Part shown: positions 26,582 to 35,657 of the stretch, piece after piece
Layout: each line of letters opens with the position of its first letter
How positions within the stretch are numbered: the stretch's first letter is position 1
Source: Streptomyces sp. CB01249
Lineage (GTDB): Bacteria; Actinomycetota; Actinomycetes; Streptomycetales; Streptomycetaceae
Reading direction: 5' to 3'
Length of the DNA stretch: 64,000 nucleotides
NCBI RefSeq assembly: GCF_001905735.1
Contig: NZ_LISW01000009.1
Location: 1-64,000, forward strand
Made by a program: the position numbers and the translations under genes
The notes under the pieces: model-generated
The model's database searches: none
What the model was told of the DNA's origin: nothing
Seen by the model: only the letters and a program-made list of their open reading frames with translations

Positions 26582-27094
26582 CTAGTCGGGACGGCCTTCG
26601 GCGAGCCACTGGGCGAGGCCGCGCAGCCCGGCCGCCCAGCGTCCGAGGTCGGTGGCCTCGGCGTGGACGGTGACTACGGTGAGCAGCTCGGCCACCGCCT
26701 CGTCCGACCGCTGGGCGTCATTGAGGGTCAGGGCGCGGAAGACGCGTACGGAATCGGAGTCGGGGAACTCCCTGCGGGCACGGTCGAGCACCACCAGCGA
26801 CTCGTCCAGCTCGCCCAGCCATCTCAGGGTGCTGGCGTACTGGCACAGGCACCGGCGCAGGACGTCACCGTCGAGGCCGAGGGCGAGCGCGCGCTCGTAG
26901 TGGCCGCGGGCGGTCTCCTCCTGGCCGGCGGTGTCGTAGGCGCCGCCCACCTCGTACACGAGGACCGGGTGGTCCGGGTGTTCGGCGAGCAGCGCCTCGA
27001 AGTAGGCGATCGTCGGGGCCATGTCCGCCCGGTCGCGCCGTTCGTAGCCACGCTGGATCGCCTCGGCCAGTTCGGGCGTCACGTCGGTCGTCAC
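26582..27094 (-). CDS. Tetratricopeptide repeat protein
   Basis: A 170-residue helical protein made of about four TPR units, with typical residues in AYFEALLAEHPDHPVLVYEVG, GQEETARGHYERALALGLDG and LDESLVVLDRARREFPD. The G-Y/A-x-E-A spacing fits TPR_5-like proteins. It has no signal peptide or membrane segment. TPR proteins mediate protein contacts; its partner is unknown. It is a single gene, flanked upstream by an IS relic beginning at 27132. Confidence 0.85.
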   Translation of the reverse strand: MTTDVTPELAEAIQRGYERRDRADMAPTIAYFEALLAEHPDHPVLVYEVGGAYDTAGQEETARGHYERALALGLDGDVLRRCLCQYASTLRWLGELDESLVVLDRARREFPDSDSVRVFRALTLNDAQRSDEAVAELLTVVTVHAEATDLGRWAAGLRGLAQWLAEGRPD

Positions 27095-27131
27095 TGCCGC
27101 TCCCCCACGCGTACGAGTTCGGGGGCAGATC

Positions 27132-27282
27132 CTAGGCCTTGTCCCGTAAATGATCTACGGCATGCTGGTTGACCAGCGCCATTGCCCGCTCACCCCGGCC
27201 GGCCCTTGCGCACCAAATCGGCACCCCCACGCCGGAGGGCGGTGACCGGCTTGGCGAACTGACGCGGGGCCAGCCCGGTGAG
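27132..27282 (-). pseudogene. IS5-family transposase relic
   Basis: Leftward from about 27282 the translation LAPRQFAKPVTALRRGG then RKGRP is the well-known N-terminal region of Streptomyces IS5-family transposases. The catalytic domain is missing. A terminal IS-like sequence, GGCCTTGTCCCGTAAATGAT, lies at 27134-27153 and resembles the end near 29691. It appears that only the two ends of an IS survive. Its insertion truncated the gene upstream. Confidence 0.5.
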
Positions 27283-27559
27283 CGGGGCTATCCAGGAGGG
27301 CTCCGAGGCCGGCGGCGAAGACGCCCCCTGGCTGGTCGTCGGCCCGGGCCGCATACGTGGCGGCCGCGGCAGCCTCGGCGGTGGCGTGCTCCGGAGCGGC
27401 GACGGCTCGGAGCGCGGCCAGGGGCGCATCGTAGGCGAGACTCTCCAGGCGCTCGCGTAGTCGGCCGAGGAGAGCGGTGACGTCCTTCGGGACGGGAACG
27501 GCCCGGTGCTCGACGTGGCCGTCGTAGACCCGCCAGTCGCTGGTCTCGTGCATGTACAT
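27283..27559 (-). pseudogene. Hypothetical gene truncated at its 3' end by an IS relic
   Basis: From ATG 27559 the protein begins MYMHETSDWRVYDGHVEHR and continues through LGRLRERLESLAYDAPLAAL to GLGALLDS, an acidic helical stretch. Near 27283 it joins the IS5-like relic, and the frame then runs on to 27155 in unrelated sequence. I do not recognise the family. Either the gene lost its 3' end or it is a short chimeric frame. Confidence 0.4.
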
Positions 27560-27850
27560 GCCGCTGCCCAGGGCGACGATGAGTGATTCCCGGTATCGAC
27601 CCTGTCCAACTCCGTGCTCCCGCGAGGGTGAAACCCCGAACCGGTGATGCCGGCGTCGGCGCTTGGCGACGGGATGACCGGCACCGACGGCTGGCTCGGG
27701 AGGCGGGTCTTCGCTACGGACCGAAACGATCGAACGCGGCAAAGGGCCAGGTCGGTTCGGGCCGAGACGGGCACTGGGGCCTTTGAGCGGGGATGGGACA
27801 GAACCGGGCCCCGGGCGGGAAGGGCGGCTGGAGGGCCGCCGCTGGGATGG

Positions 27851-28992
27851 TCAAAGCCGGTGGAGTGGTGCGGAGTGCGTCCAGTGCCAGTTCACCGGGC
27901 CCCACTGCTTCTTCAGGGCAGTGCGCTGTCGGGCGTACGCCCGCAATGCCTCCTCGACCGCGGCCGCGAGGTCGGTCAGGTCGTCCGGCGCGGGGATGCG
28001 CAGGATCAGGTGCTGTTTGGTGTGGGCCAACAGCAGGTCGCCGTTGGGCGCGCAGGAGCCGAGGGTGAAGTGGGTCAGTGCCTTGAACGCCTTGGTGTCG
28101 GTGTCCAGCTTGGCGCGGAGTGCTCCTGCCTCGTTCCAGGCGTAGAGGCCGTAGCGGTTGAGGTGGAAGGCGTGGCCGCGGTGCGGGTCGGCGGCGAGGT
28201 TGAAGCAGAAGCCGGTGAAGGGCGAGTCGCGCCACTCATGCAGGCCGTGGAGTCGTCCGGTCATCTCGCCCTGGTCGTTGACGAGGGCGAAGACGAAGGG
28301 CTGGCCCCGGCTGCCACCTCGGAACGTCTTGGCGTAAGCGGGGACGACGAAGAGGTTGTCGGAGAGCGGGACCGGGCGGCCGAGGTGGGACCGGTTCCAG
28401 CCCGAGAGGCGGTCCTCGGCGGCGACGAGTTCGGTGAGTGCGGGGCGGGGGCGGTTCGTCATGCCGACAGGGGCGCCCTGGTACGTGGCGTGGGGGCGCA
28501 GGTCGACGGCGCTGTGGCGTGCCGGTTCGGGGTCGAGCGAAGCGAGCGCGCGGATGGCCGGCTTGGATTCGGCGGTCAAGGCTCCCTCGGCGATGCCGAC
28601 GAGGTTGGTGAGGACGTTGCCGTACCCCCACACGCCGTACTCGGCGAGGGTGCACAGCAGTCGGCCCGACGGGGTGACGCTGATGGACCCGGCGAAGGGG
28701 TTGCCCTCGCCCGGAGTGAACTCGCGGTAGGGTCGCCCGTCCTTCGAGTCGTAGACGGCCAGAATCCGACTCAGGTCCGGAGCGACGAGCGTGGTGTTGT
28801 CCGGCGTTGCGGTGATGGCGAGGACCCCGTCGGGCAGGACACACAAGCCGATGTCACCGCCGTCTGCGACGCCCGAGTCTCCCTCGTCCCCGCCATCGGT
28901 GCGGAACTGCGCGCTGCCCAGAAGCTCGCCCTCCTGGGAGTACCGGGTGATGATCGTGTATCCGAAGTTCGCGGTCTGCGCTGGCGCAACCT
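27851..28992 (-). pseudogene. 5'-truncated hypothetical protein, propeller-like
   Basis: About 380 codons with clear protein character: TANFGYTIITRYSQEGELLG, LVAPDLSRILAVYDSKDG and HAFHLNRYGLYAWNE, with strand-turn repeats suggesting a beta-propeller. The frame opens directly after a TAG at about 28993 with no usable start codon; internal TTG and CTG codons lack ribosome sites. An IS-end-like sequence (GAGGCTCTGTCCCGGCGGAT) lies at 28996-29015, so an insertion probably removed the 5' end. The 3' end is intact, finishing HWTHSAPLHRL. The function is unknown. Confidence 0.6.
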
Positions 28993-29106
28993 AGCGAGGC
29001 TCTGTCCCGGCGGATCCCGTGCCGAAGATTGCCGGACACCGGCAATGCGGCAAGATCTGCCGCGCATGCATGATGGTGCCTGCCGGCAGAAACGGGGGAA
29101 GCAACA

Positions 29107-29688
29107 ATGGAAGCAGTCGCGGCCCGCAGCGTGGCCCGTGCGCGTATGGGATCGGGCCTGGCGGTGACGGTCCTTCTGCTGCCCTTCGGCGCCTACGGAC
29201 TGGCCCGGACGGGGGCGGTCCCCGAAGGCACACCGATCGTGCTCGGCCTGCTGTGCGCGATCGTCGGCTTCGTCCTCCTCCCCGAACTGTGCAAGGAGCA
29301 GGCCCCGTTCCGGCATTCGTCGTCGAGCCTGACCGCGCGCACCCTGACCGGCGAACGGTCCGTCGACTTGAACCGAATCGCCACGGTCCGGCTGCTGACG
29401 ACCTTCTCGTACGGCGGCGCATACCGCGCCCTCGTGGTGCGCGACGCCCATGGTGTGCGCCTCGGCATCACGACCGAGAGAAGCCGAAGGAAGCTGCGAC
29501 GAGCGATCGAGAAAGCGGACGCGAACGCCGCGCGGGATGTCCCCGGGCCCAGGGTGAGCCGTGCGGCCCGGGCCCATCTCAGCCTTGCCCCGGGGCGAGG
29601 TCTCGTCGTCCACACGCTTGTCAGTTTTCTGCTGCTGACGATGTCTGTGAGCCTGTATGTGGCTGTTGTGCTCCGACTCGGCAGGTAG
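29107..29688 (+). CDS. Small membrane protein of unknown function
   Basis: A 193-residue protein with two N-terminal membrane segments (LAVTVLLLPFGAYGLA and IVLGLLCAIVGFVLLPEL), a soluble centre of about 100 residues (DLNRIATVRLLTTFSYGG, RALVVRDAHGVRLGI), and a C-terminal segment (LVSFLLLTMSVSLYVAVVL). The centre reads like a PH-like or YdbT-type domain of small Streptomyces membrane proteins. GGGGGAAGCAACA precedes the ATG. It is flanked by IS relics on both sides but appears intact. Confidence 0.75.
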   Translation: MEAVAARSVARARMGSGLAVTVLLLPFGAYGLARTGAVPEGTPIVLGLLCAIVGFVLLPELCKEQAPFRHSSSSLTARTLTGERSVDLNRIATVRLLTTFSYGGAYRALVVRDAHGVRLGITTERSRRKLRRAIEKADANAARDVPGPRVSRAARAHLSLAPGRGLVVHTLVSFLLLTMSVSLYVAVVLRLGR

Positions 29689-29690
29689 TG

Positions 29691-30620
29691 AGCCTTCCCC
29701 GTAATGGATCACGACGTTGCGTGATCGTTCAGACGGCTCGGCCATCTCGAGTCGGAGCAGGACGAGGGCTGCGGCGGCGATCTTCGTGATGCGGCTGGGT
29801 CGAGGCTGACCCGGCGCAGAGCTTTGAAGGTGGTCTTGAGCAGAGAGTTGGCGCGTTCGCACACGCCGTGGACATCCCGGATGACCTTGTTGTAGGTCTG
29901 CTGGGCCTCGGTCAGTATGCCGCCTGCGGGCTTCTTGACCGGGTGGCGAAAGCCGTCGCCGGCGTACTCGTAGCCGAGGTCGACCAGGGTCGGGACGCCC
30001 AGATCGGCGGCGAGGGCGTTCAGGGTGTCGATCAGGCCGTGATGGCGGGCACAGGTGGTGTCGTGCTCGCGCCCCGGACGGACCGGCGAGACCCAGAGCG
30101 GCCAACCGTCGGGGGTGGAGATGACCTGCACGTTCCCGCCATGATGCCGGTGCTTCCCGGACCACCACAGGTCCGCGCCGTTGGGGCCGACTGCGGCAAC
30201 ACGGTCGGTGCGGACCACGGTGCCGTCCAGATTCAGATGCGTCAGCCCTGCCTCATTTGCCCGCCGCAGCGCGGTGTCGAGATCTGGTGCCCCGGCTGCC
30301 AGGACGGCCAGCCCTTCGTGCAGGTACCGGTAGGTGGTGAAGGTCGACATGCCTTTGTCACAGGCGAGTTGGGCCAGGCGGGTACCGTCGACGAACCAGC
30401 GCAGGACGAGCACGTCCTGCCGGAAGCAGCCCAGCGCACGCTGTCCCCTGCTGGTGCCGATCTCAGCCCGACGGCCTCGCAGCAGCCGGGCCAGATGCTC
30501 GGCGGTGGACCGTCGCGCATCGAGCACGGCGGTGTATGTGACGCTGGTCGACACGTGAGGCCCCTCGGTCGGATCTTTCTGTCGCAAGATCGTTCCTATC
30601 AGGGGCCTTACGTCTGCCCG
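29691..30620 (-). mobile_element. IS5-like insertion sequence, damaged
   Basis: An element of about 0.93 kb around the transposase pseudogene. The left end near 29691 (AGCCTTCCCCGTAATGGATC) resembles the relic end at 27134 in this window. The right end is not clearly defined; an upstream sequence with AACGATCTTGCGAC lies at about 30570-30600. No target duplication was recognised, so the limits are approximate. Confidence 0.6.
29709..30554 (-). pseudogene. DDE transposase (IS5/HARBI1-like) with C-terminal frameshift
   Basis: From GTG 30554 the frame encodes an N-terminal HTH (ALGCFRQDVLVLRWFVDGT, FTTYRYLHEGLAVLA) and a DDE domain: LTHLNLDGTVVRTDRV, YSGKHR-like WWSGKHRHHGGNVQVI, LVDLGYEYAGDGF and the final KVIRDVHGVCERANSLLKT. 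Near 29797 one base is missing: after RRVSLDP the expected ITKIAAAALVLL continues in another frame. The catalytic Asp, Asp and Glu residues are present before the frameshift, so loss of the last 20 or so residues may or may not abolish activity. Confidence 0.8.
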
Positions 30621-30726
30621 GACTTGAGTGCAGAGACAGAGTGGCACCGCGAGCCGAACCGTCGCGGTCGGTGCCCACCGGTTACAGGGAAAGGCTCAAT
30701 CTCCCGGCCCTGTGCGCACTCGGCTA

Positions 30727-31029
30727 TCAGAAAGGTGCGGAGCCTGTCCCCTGCGGCCAGATACTCAAGCGCCAGATGTTCGGCCGGACCGGCTTCCATC
30801 TCCTCCGTGAGTGCGTTCTGCTCTCCTCGTGATGCGCAGGTCGGACCGCATCATCAAGGAGCCCGAAGCATTCCTGAAACCCTTCCAGGAACTCCCGGTG
30901 TGCGAGGTCGGACTCACTCTCGGCCATCGTCCCGAGGAGATCGAGCAGTTCACTCCGTTGCTCGCTCGACAGCCTGCCGGCCAGGTGAGCGACGCCCTCC
31001 ATCACCTTGACGGCGTCGTCCTGATCCAT
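30727..31029 (-). pseudogene. Small hypothetical gene truncated by the ISL3 fragment
   Basis: From ATG 31029 the first 68 or so residues are a plausible acidic helical protein (VMEGVAHLAGRLSSEQRSEL, LDLLGTMAESESDLAHREFL). Near 30833 the frame enters the ISL3 fragment in antisense and continues as an unrelated arginine-rich tail to 30727. The native C-terminus is lost. The family is not recognised. Confidence 0.45.
30765..30832 (+). pseudogene. ISL3 transposase C-terminal fragment
   Basis: Only 23 codons, ILKRQMFGRTGFHLLRECVL, remain. This is the extreme C-terminus of ISL3-family transposases and is closely similar to the end of the copy at 31944-33460, but on the opposite strand. It abuts the broken gene at 30727-31029. 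Confidence 0.6.
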
Positions 31030-31114
31030 CTACTCCTCTTCACTCCCCTCGATGAACCACAGGACATCGACCAAGGCCTCGGCCAAGGCGTGAGTCAGAG
31101 ACGAGTACACGGGC

Positions 31115-31933
31115 ATGAAGGCGGTCCCCCAGCAGGTCACGGCTTCGCTGCAACGCCTAATCGCCGTTCCCTTGGTGGCGTCGCAACGGCAGACTGTGAA
31201 GGCGGACTCTGACCTCTACCCTGATCTGGCTGCTGCGGGCAGCCTGGCCGCAGCGCTGGAACACCTGGCGGCCGAACTCGGTGCCGATCTCACGGTGGTA
31301 TCCGGCGATTGGGGCCCACTCGTTTCGGCGGGCATTGCCTCGTCGGTCCCTGAGCGCAAGCCGCTATCCGTTCACATCGGGGCGGAGAGCCGTTGGTTCG
31401 GTGTCTCCGGCTGGAGTCAAGGAGTCGAACTCATCACCGGAGCCACGTCCGACCTGTCGGATGTCGTCAGAGCCGGAGCGGCATGGGGGCAGGGCAGGAG
31501 CCTGCGGGAGCTGCGGGCGGAGCTGTCGTTTCTGCGTTCCAGCAAGCGCGCCGAAGCTCACGAACGCGGGGCGGCCGCGGTGGTGGAGCTGCAGTGGCGC
31601 ACAATGCGGGAGCAGGCTGCCGAGGAACCGGATTTCACAGGGTTCGGCGAACTCGTGGAAGCGGCTCATGCAGAACCACGACTGCGACAGCTCTATGTAT
31701 TCTCCAGCCACTGGACGCTCGGTTTCAGCTCCTGCACTGGATACCCGTTCCGCGATGAGGTCGCCATCGTCCCGTCACACAGAGGCAGACTATTCCGCGT
31801 GAAGAGGCATCCGCTCTCCGATGATGTTCTCGGCGAGGCCGCCACAGCCGAAGAGGCCGTCGCCCTGGCAATGCGTCATCTCCCCGCCGATCTCGGTCCG
31901 GCCGTCGCAGGAACCGCCGAACAAGATGGATGA
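31115..31933 (+). CDS. DUF6193-like protein
   Basis: A 272-residue protein. ATG 31115 is taken, but GTG 31196 (starting KADSDLYPDLAAAGSLAAAL) fits the domain start better and could be the true one; neither has a strong ribosome site. The segments SVHIGAESRWFGVSGWSQGV, DVVRAGAAWGQGRSLRELRA and FSSHWTLGFSSCTGYPFRDE resemble DUF6193 proteins, described as linked to natural-product biosynthesis in Streptomyces though without biochemical evidence that I know of. It is intact between two oppositely oriented ISL3 relics, so it may have been mobilised with them. Confidence 0.6.
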   Translation: MKAVPQQVTASLQRLIAVPLVASQRQTVKADSDLYPDLAAAGSLAAALEHLAAELGADLTVVSGDWGPLVSAGIASSVPERKPLSVHIGAESRWFGVSGWSQGVELITGATSDLSDVVRAGAAWGQGRSLRELRAELSFLRSSKRAEAHERGAAAVVELQWRTMREQAAEEPDFTGFGELVEAAHAEPRLRQLYVFSSHWTLGFSSCTGYPFRDEVAIVPSHRGRLFRVKRHPLSDDVLGEAATAEEAVALAMRHLPADLGPAVAGTAEQDG

Positions 31934-31943
31934 CGAGCGCGAA

Positions 31944-33460
31944 TCAAATCACTGACCCTCACCGGCCTCGTGGTCATTTGTTTCCCCATCAGACGGCGGG
32001 GGACGGGGAGGTCCAATTGGCCGCCACAAAGGTTTGACCTGCGGTTCACGAGTAAAGCAGGACGCGCTTGCGGAGGAGGCGAAAGCCGGTGCGCCGAACA
32101 TCTGGTGTTTGAGCATCTTGATTCGGCTGACGTGTCCTTCGACGACGCCGGAGCTCCAGGGCAGGGTGAGACCGGTGATGACTGCATCGCGGTCGCGGTC
32201 GATGCCTGCGGCGAGGGTGTGGACGCGGGGGAGGTTGTCTTGCCGGACGGCGTCGAGCCACTGCGGTAGCCGTTCGCCCTGGCGCTCCGTGAGCATCTGG
32301 CCGAAGGAGCGGACGTGGTCGGTGAGGGCGTCCAGTTCAGGGCAGTGGACCAGAACGGCCTTGAGTCGAAGGTGCTCCGTCTCGGTGAGGGTCTCCGGCT
32401 GGCGCAGGATCCATCCGGCGACGACGCGGGGTGACGGTGGCGGAGCCGTGACGGGGCCAGGCGAGAGTCACTTCTCCCGGAAGTAGGCGCGAACGCGCTG
32501 GTAGCTGCCCTGATAGCCAAGCGGCACGATCTCCTCCCACACCGTCCAGGCGTTCGTGCAGCCCTGGTTCCAGCGGTCATCCAGGTAGGGCTTGAAGGCG
32601 TCGAGTTTGGATGGTCGGCCCTGCCGCTGCCGCGGAATAGGGCTTCCGGGGTGGCTGTGTCGGCGAGGAGCTTGACGGTGCGGGAGGTCATCCGGAGTTG
32701 GCGGCCGATCGCCCTCCGGCTGAGCCCGGCGGCCAGCAGTTCGTGGACGGTCGCGTAGTTCACACGGGTGCGGTCAGCGAAGCGGTGTCCCCTCGGCCAG
32801 GGCGAGCCGGAGGGATCTTCAAGCTTCTTCGCCTCGCGGGCAGGCTGAGCTGGATCCGGTGCCAGGATCTGCAGGCATCCTCGGTGGTCTGCGACGCATC
32901 GCTCCGCGGCCTCGCTCAGGTTGTGCCAAAGGCGCCACCTGTCCGCGACCTGCACAGCTTGTGGTGCCCCGGCCGTCGCACCTTCGGCGAAGAACGGTGC
33001 ACGATCGCGGCAGATCACCTCCACCCCGGGCCGTTTCACAAGCCAAGCGGCCAGGCTGGACGCCTCCCGGCCGGGCAGCAGAGCGATTGGACGCCGGCTT
33101 TCGACGTCGACCAGGACGGTCCCGTAGTGGCGCCCTTTGCAGGTCGCGTGCTCATCGACGCCGACTACCCGCGGGGCCGGGACTTCGGGGTCGGGTAACG
33201 CTTCGACCAGCCGCAGTACTGTGCTGCGGCTGATGGAATCGCCGATTACGCTCGCCATGCGGGCACCGGCGCGACCGGCGAGGGCGAGCCCAACCGCGGC
33301 CAGCGTTGATCGCAGCCGCTCGATCCGCCGACCATACCGACGGGTCAATCCTGGCAGCTGCTCCGCGAAAGTCCGCCTCCTGCACGAGATGACCGGACAA
33401 AGGAACCTGACGAACCCGACCCTCCAATCATCGATCCAAACAGACACCATCACGAAGCGC
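31944..33460 (-). pseudogene. ISL3-family transposase, frameshifted
   Basis: The leftward frame contains the ISL3 core: RRTFAEQLPGLTRRYGRR, a DDE domain start at VVGVDEHATCKGRHYGTVLV, VICRDRAPFFAEGATAGAPQ (second Asp) and the helical VADRWRLWHNLSEAAERCV. The N-terminal zinc ribbon is partly lost. After LLADTATPEALFRGSGR the frame shifts near 32610, and the C-terminal part (RLPQWLDAVRQDNLP, SSGVVEGHVSRIKMLKHQMF) continues in another frame with a further shift near 32090. At least two indels make it inactive. Terminal repeats could not be identified with confidence. Confidence 0.8.
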
Positions 33461-33755
33461 ACTCGTCCCCAAGGAGGAGTGCGCGACACCAACACCCTTT
33501 CCGCGACGGACCGCAACTGCCGGCTGCCCTCAGGGGTTCCGCTTCACCCCGCCAGCCCTCTCCTCTTCACCGCTCGGCGTGCGGTGTCTTCGGGTATCGT
33601 CGGCGCCACGATCGTGCACGGCCCTGTTCCGGCGTCAGAAGTACGCACAACACCTCGGTATCTCCATCTAGTTGATGTCCGCACAGGGGACTTCCCGTCG
33701 ACCAAGACGGCGACCGCCGGCGCACGGGCGCTCCCTGGGACGGCGGGGAGGCTTC

Positions 33756-35657
33756 ATGAGCAAGACGGGCGCGCGCCCCAGGGTGCTTGTTGTGGGGGCG
33801 GGCCTGGCCGGCACGGCCACAGCGATCAGGCTGCTCCATTTCGCGAGACGGCCGCTGGAGATCATCCTGCTCGAGCGGCGGGCGGACTACCGCTCGGCGG
33901 GAGTGGCCTACCACCGTGACGGCAATCCCTGGGACTACGTCTTCAATATCCAGGCGGGCCGGATGTCGGTGTTCCGCGAGGATGTGCTCGATTTCGTCAA
34001 CTGGGCCAACCAGGAGGCCGACCGTCGGAAGTGGCCTCGGCGCTGGGCCTCCTGGAAGTTCACGGAGCAGGGCCCCGCCCCTCGCCGCATCTTCCAGGAC
34101 TACCTCGACGACCGGCTGGCGGAGGCCGCTCGGGAGTCCTGTTCCGGGGTTGTCCTCGTCGAGGCGGACGGTGAAGCGCTCGATGCGCGCCGCTGCGACC
34201 GCGGCTTCGAGGTGACCGTGCGAGGTCTCGCTCCGCATGTGACCGAGGGACTGCGCCCCGGCGCCCTCCCGGACACCTTGCTGCTCGACGCCGACCACGT
34301 CGTTCTCGCCACCGGGCTCGAACTCAGGGAGCCGCCCTTCGCGGCCTGCGTCGCGGGTCACCCCCTGTTCATCCGTAACCCGTACTCCGCCTCCGCCATC
34401 CGCACACTGACCGCGCTCCCGGCGGATGCCTCTGTGGTCATCGTGGGCTCCGTGCTGAGCGCGTACGACACGGCCGGACTGCTGCTGCGCAACGGGCATA
34501 CCGGCCCCGTACGCCTGGTTTCCCGATCCGGAACGCTGTTCCGCACCTACCCCGGCACCCACGAACACGGAGTCGTGCGGCTGCCGCGCCCCGGCATCCT
34601 GATGGAGCCCTATCGTGGGCGCGAGGAATTCCTTGCCCGTGTCAGGACTGCCTGGCGGGAGGCGTGCTCGTCCGTCAGGGAACAGCACCCCGAGATCGAC
34701 TCCGTGGTCGTCGCCGAACGGGTCGCGAAGGCTTGGGAACCGTACCTTCCCGAGGCCATCGACTTCATTCCGAGCGAGGAACTGCGCTGTCTGCTGGACG
34801 AGTTCTCGACCGGCATCGCGGCCCTGCGGGTCGGGGCTGTGGAGTACACCATGGAGATCATCGAGCGAGCGATGCGCCCGGAGGACGGGCGCGTGGAACT
34901 GGTCGGCGGCCGGGTGCAGGAGATCACCCCCGCGCCGTCCGGGCGGCTGACCGTCTCCTTGGCCGCTCAGCATGAGCGGCACAGCTTCGAGGCAGACCTC
35001 GTGGTGTCGAACTTCGGCAGGGAGTCCGACTACGCCAAGGTCGGGCATCCGCTCTGGCGCAGCCTCGTCCGTAGCGGCGTCGCGACCCCTCACGCACGCA
35101 CCGGACGAGGCGTGGAGGTCGACGAGTGCGGGACTCTGCTGGACTCCCACGCGAGTCCGGCCGGGCCGATCTCGGCCGTCGGTGTGCCGAGGGAGGGCGA
35201 CGAGATCGTCAGGCACGGTCGGACCGGTGCCTTCGCGTTCAACCTCGCGGCCATCAAGAACCATTCCGTCGCCGTCGCCGCCCACGTCGTCGAACAGCTT
35301 GAACTGCGGCGGGACGGCCTTCACCAGCTCGCCGCACGGCACCCCCAGTACAGGAGCTATGTCAGCAACCCGGAGGAAGCGGTTCGGGGAGCGCTGGAGG
35401 AGTCTGTGGAACTGGAAGTACGGAGGCTCGCCAGCCGCGAACGCAACAGGAGGGAAGCGCTGGATTCCCGTCTGCACGCCCGCATTCGCTCCATGGGCGG
35501 TCTTCCCGTGCTTCCTACGGGCGTCCCCCGCGATGAACGCCTGATCAGGGCGGTCGTCAACCGGGTGGCTGTGGAACGGCTCAACAACGTTTCTGTGACA
35601 CCACGACAGCTACGTCGGCAATTGGGGTTGGAGCAAGCCGAACTTCCGGAGGAATAG
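33756..35657 (+). CDS. FAD/NAD(P)-binding protein (NAD_binding_9 type)
   Basis: About 633 residues from ATG 33756, preceded by GGGGAGG at 33745-33751. The N-terminal Rossmann motif VLVVGAGLAGTATAIRLL and LERRADYRSAGVAY, then VFNIQAGRMSVF near residues 65-80, fit the NAD_binding_9/HpnW-like group of FAD-binding proteins. A second nucleotide motif, VVIVGSVLSAYDTAGLLLRNG, lies near residue 230, and GPISAVGVPREGDEI follows near 475. The C-terminal 130 residues are helical and basic. The next gene starts on the base after its stop, so the two are translationally coupled. The reaction is unknown; neither a siderophore hydroxylase nor a known biosynthetic enzyme fits well. Confidence 0.85.
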   Translation: MSKTGARPRVLVVGAGLAGTATAIRLLHFARRPLEIILLERRADYRSAGVAYHRDGNPWDYVFNIQAGRMSVFREDVLDFVNWANQEADRRKWPRRWASWKFTEQGPAPRRIFQDYLDDRLAEAARESCSGVVLVEADGEALDARRCDRGFEVTVRGLAPHVTEGLRPGALPDTLLLDADHVVLATGLELREPPFAACVAGHPLFIRNPYSASAIRTLTALPADASVVIVGSVLSAYDTAGLLLRNGHTGPVRLVSRSGTLFRTYPGTHEHGVVRLPRPGILMEPYRGREEFLARVRTAWREACSSVREQHPEIDSVVVAERVAKAWEPYLPEAIDFIPSEELRCLLDEFSTGIAALRVGAVEYTMEIIERAMRPEDGRVELVGGRVQEITPAPSGRLTVSLAAQHERHSFEADLVVSNFGRESDYAKVGHPLWRSLVRSGVATPHARTGRGVEVDECGTLLDSHASPAGPISAVGVPREGDEIVRHGRTGAFAFNLAAIKNHSVAVAAHVVEQLELRRDGLHQLAARHPQYRSYVSNPEEAVRGALEESVELEVRRLASRERNRREALDSRLHARIRSMGGLPVLPTGVPRDERLIRAVVNRVAVERLNNVSVTPRQLRRQLGLEQAELPEE

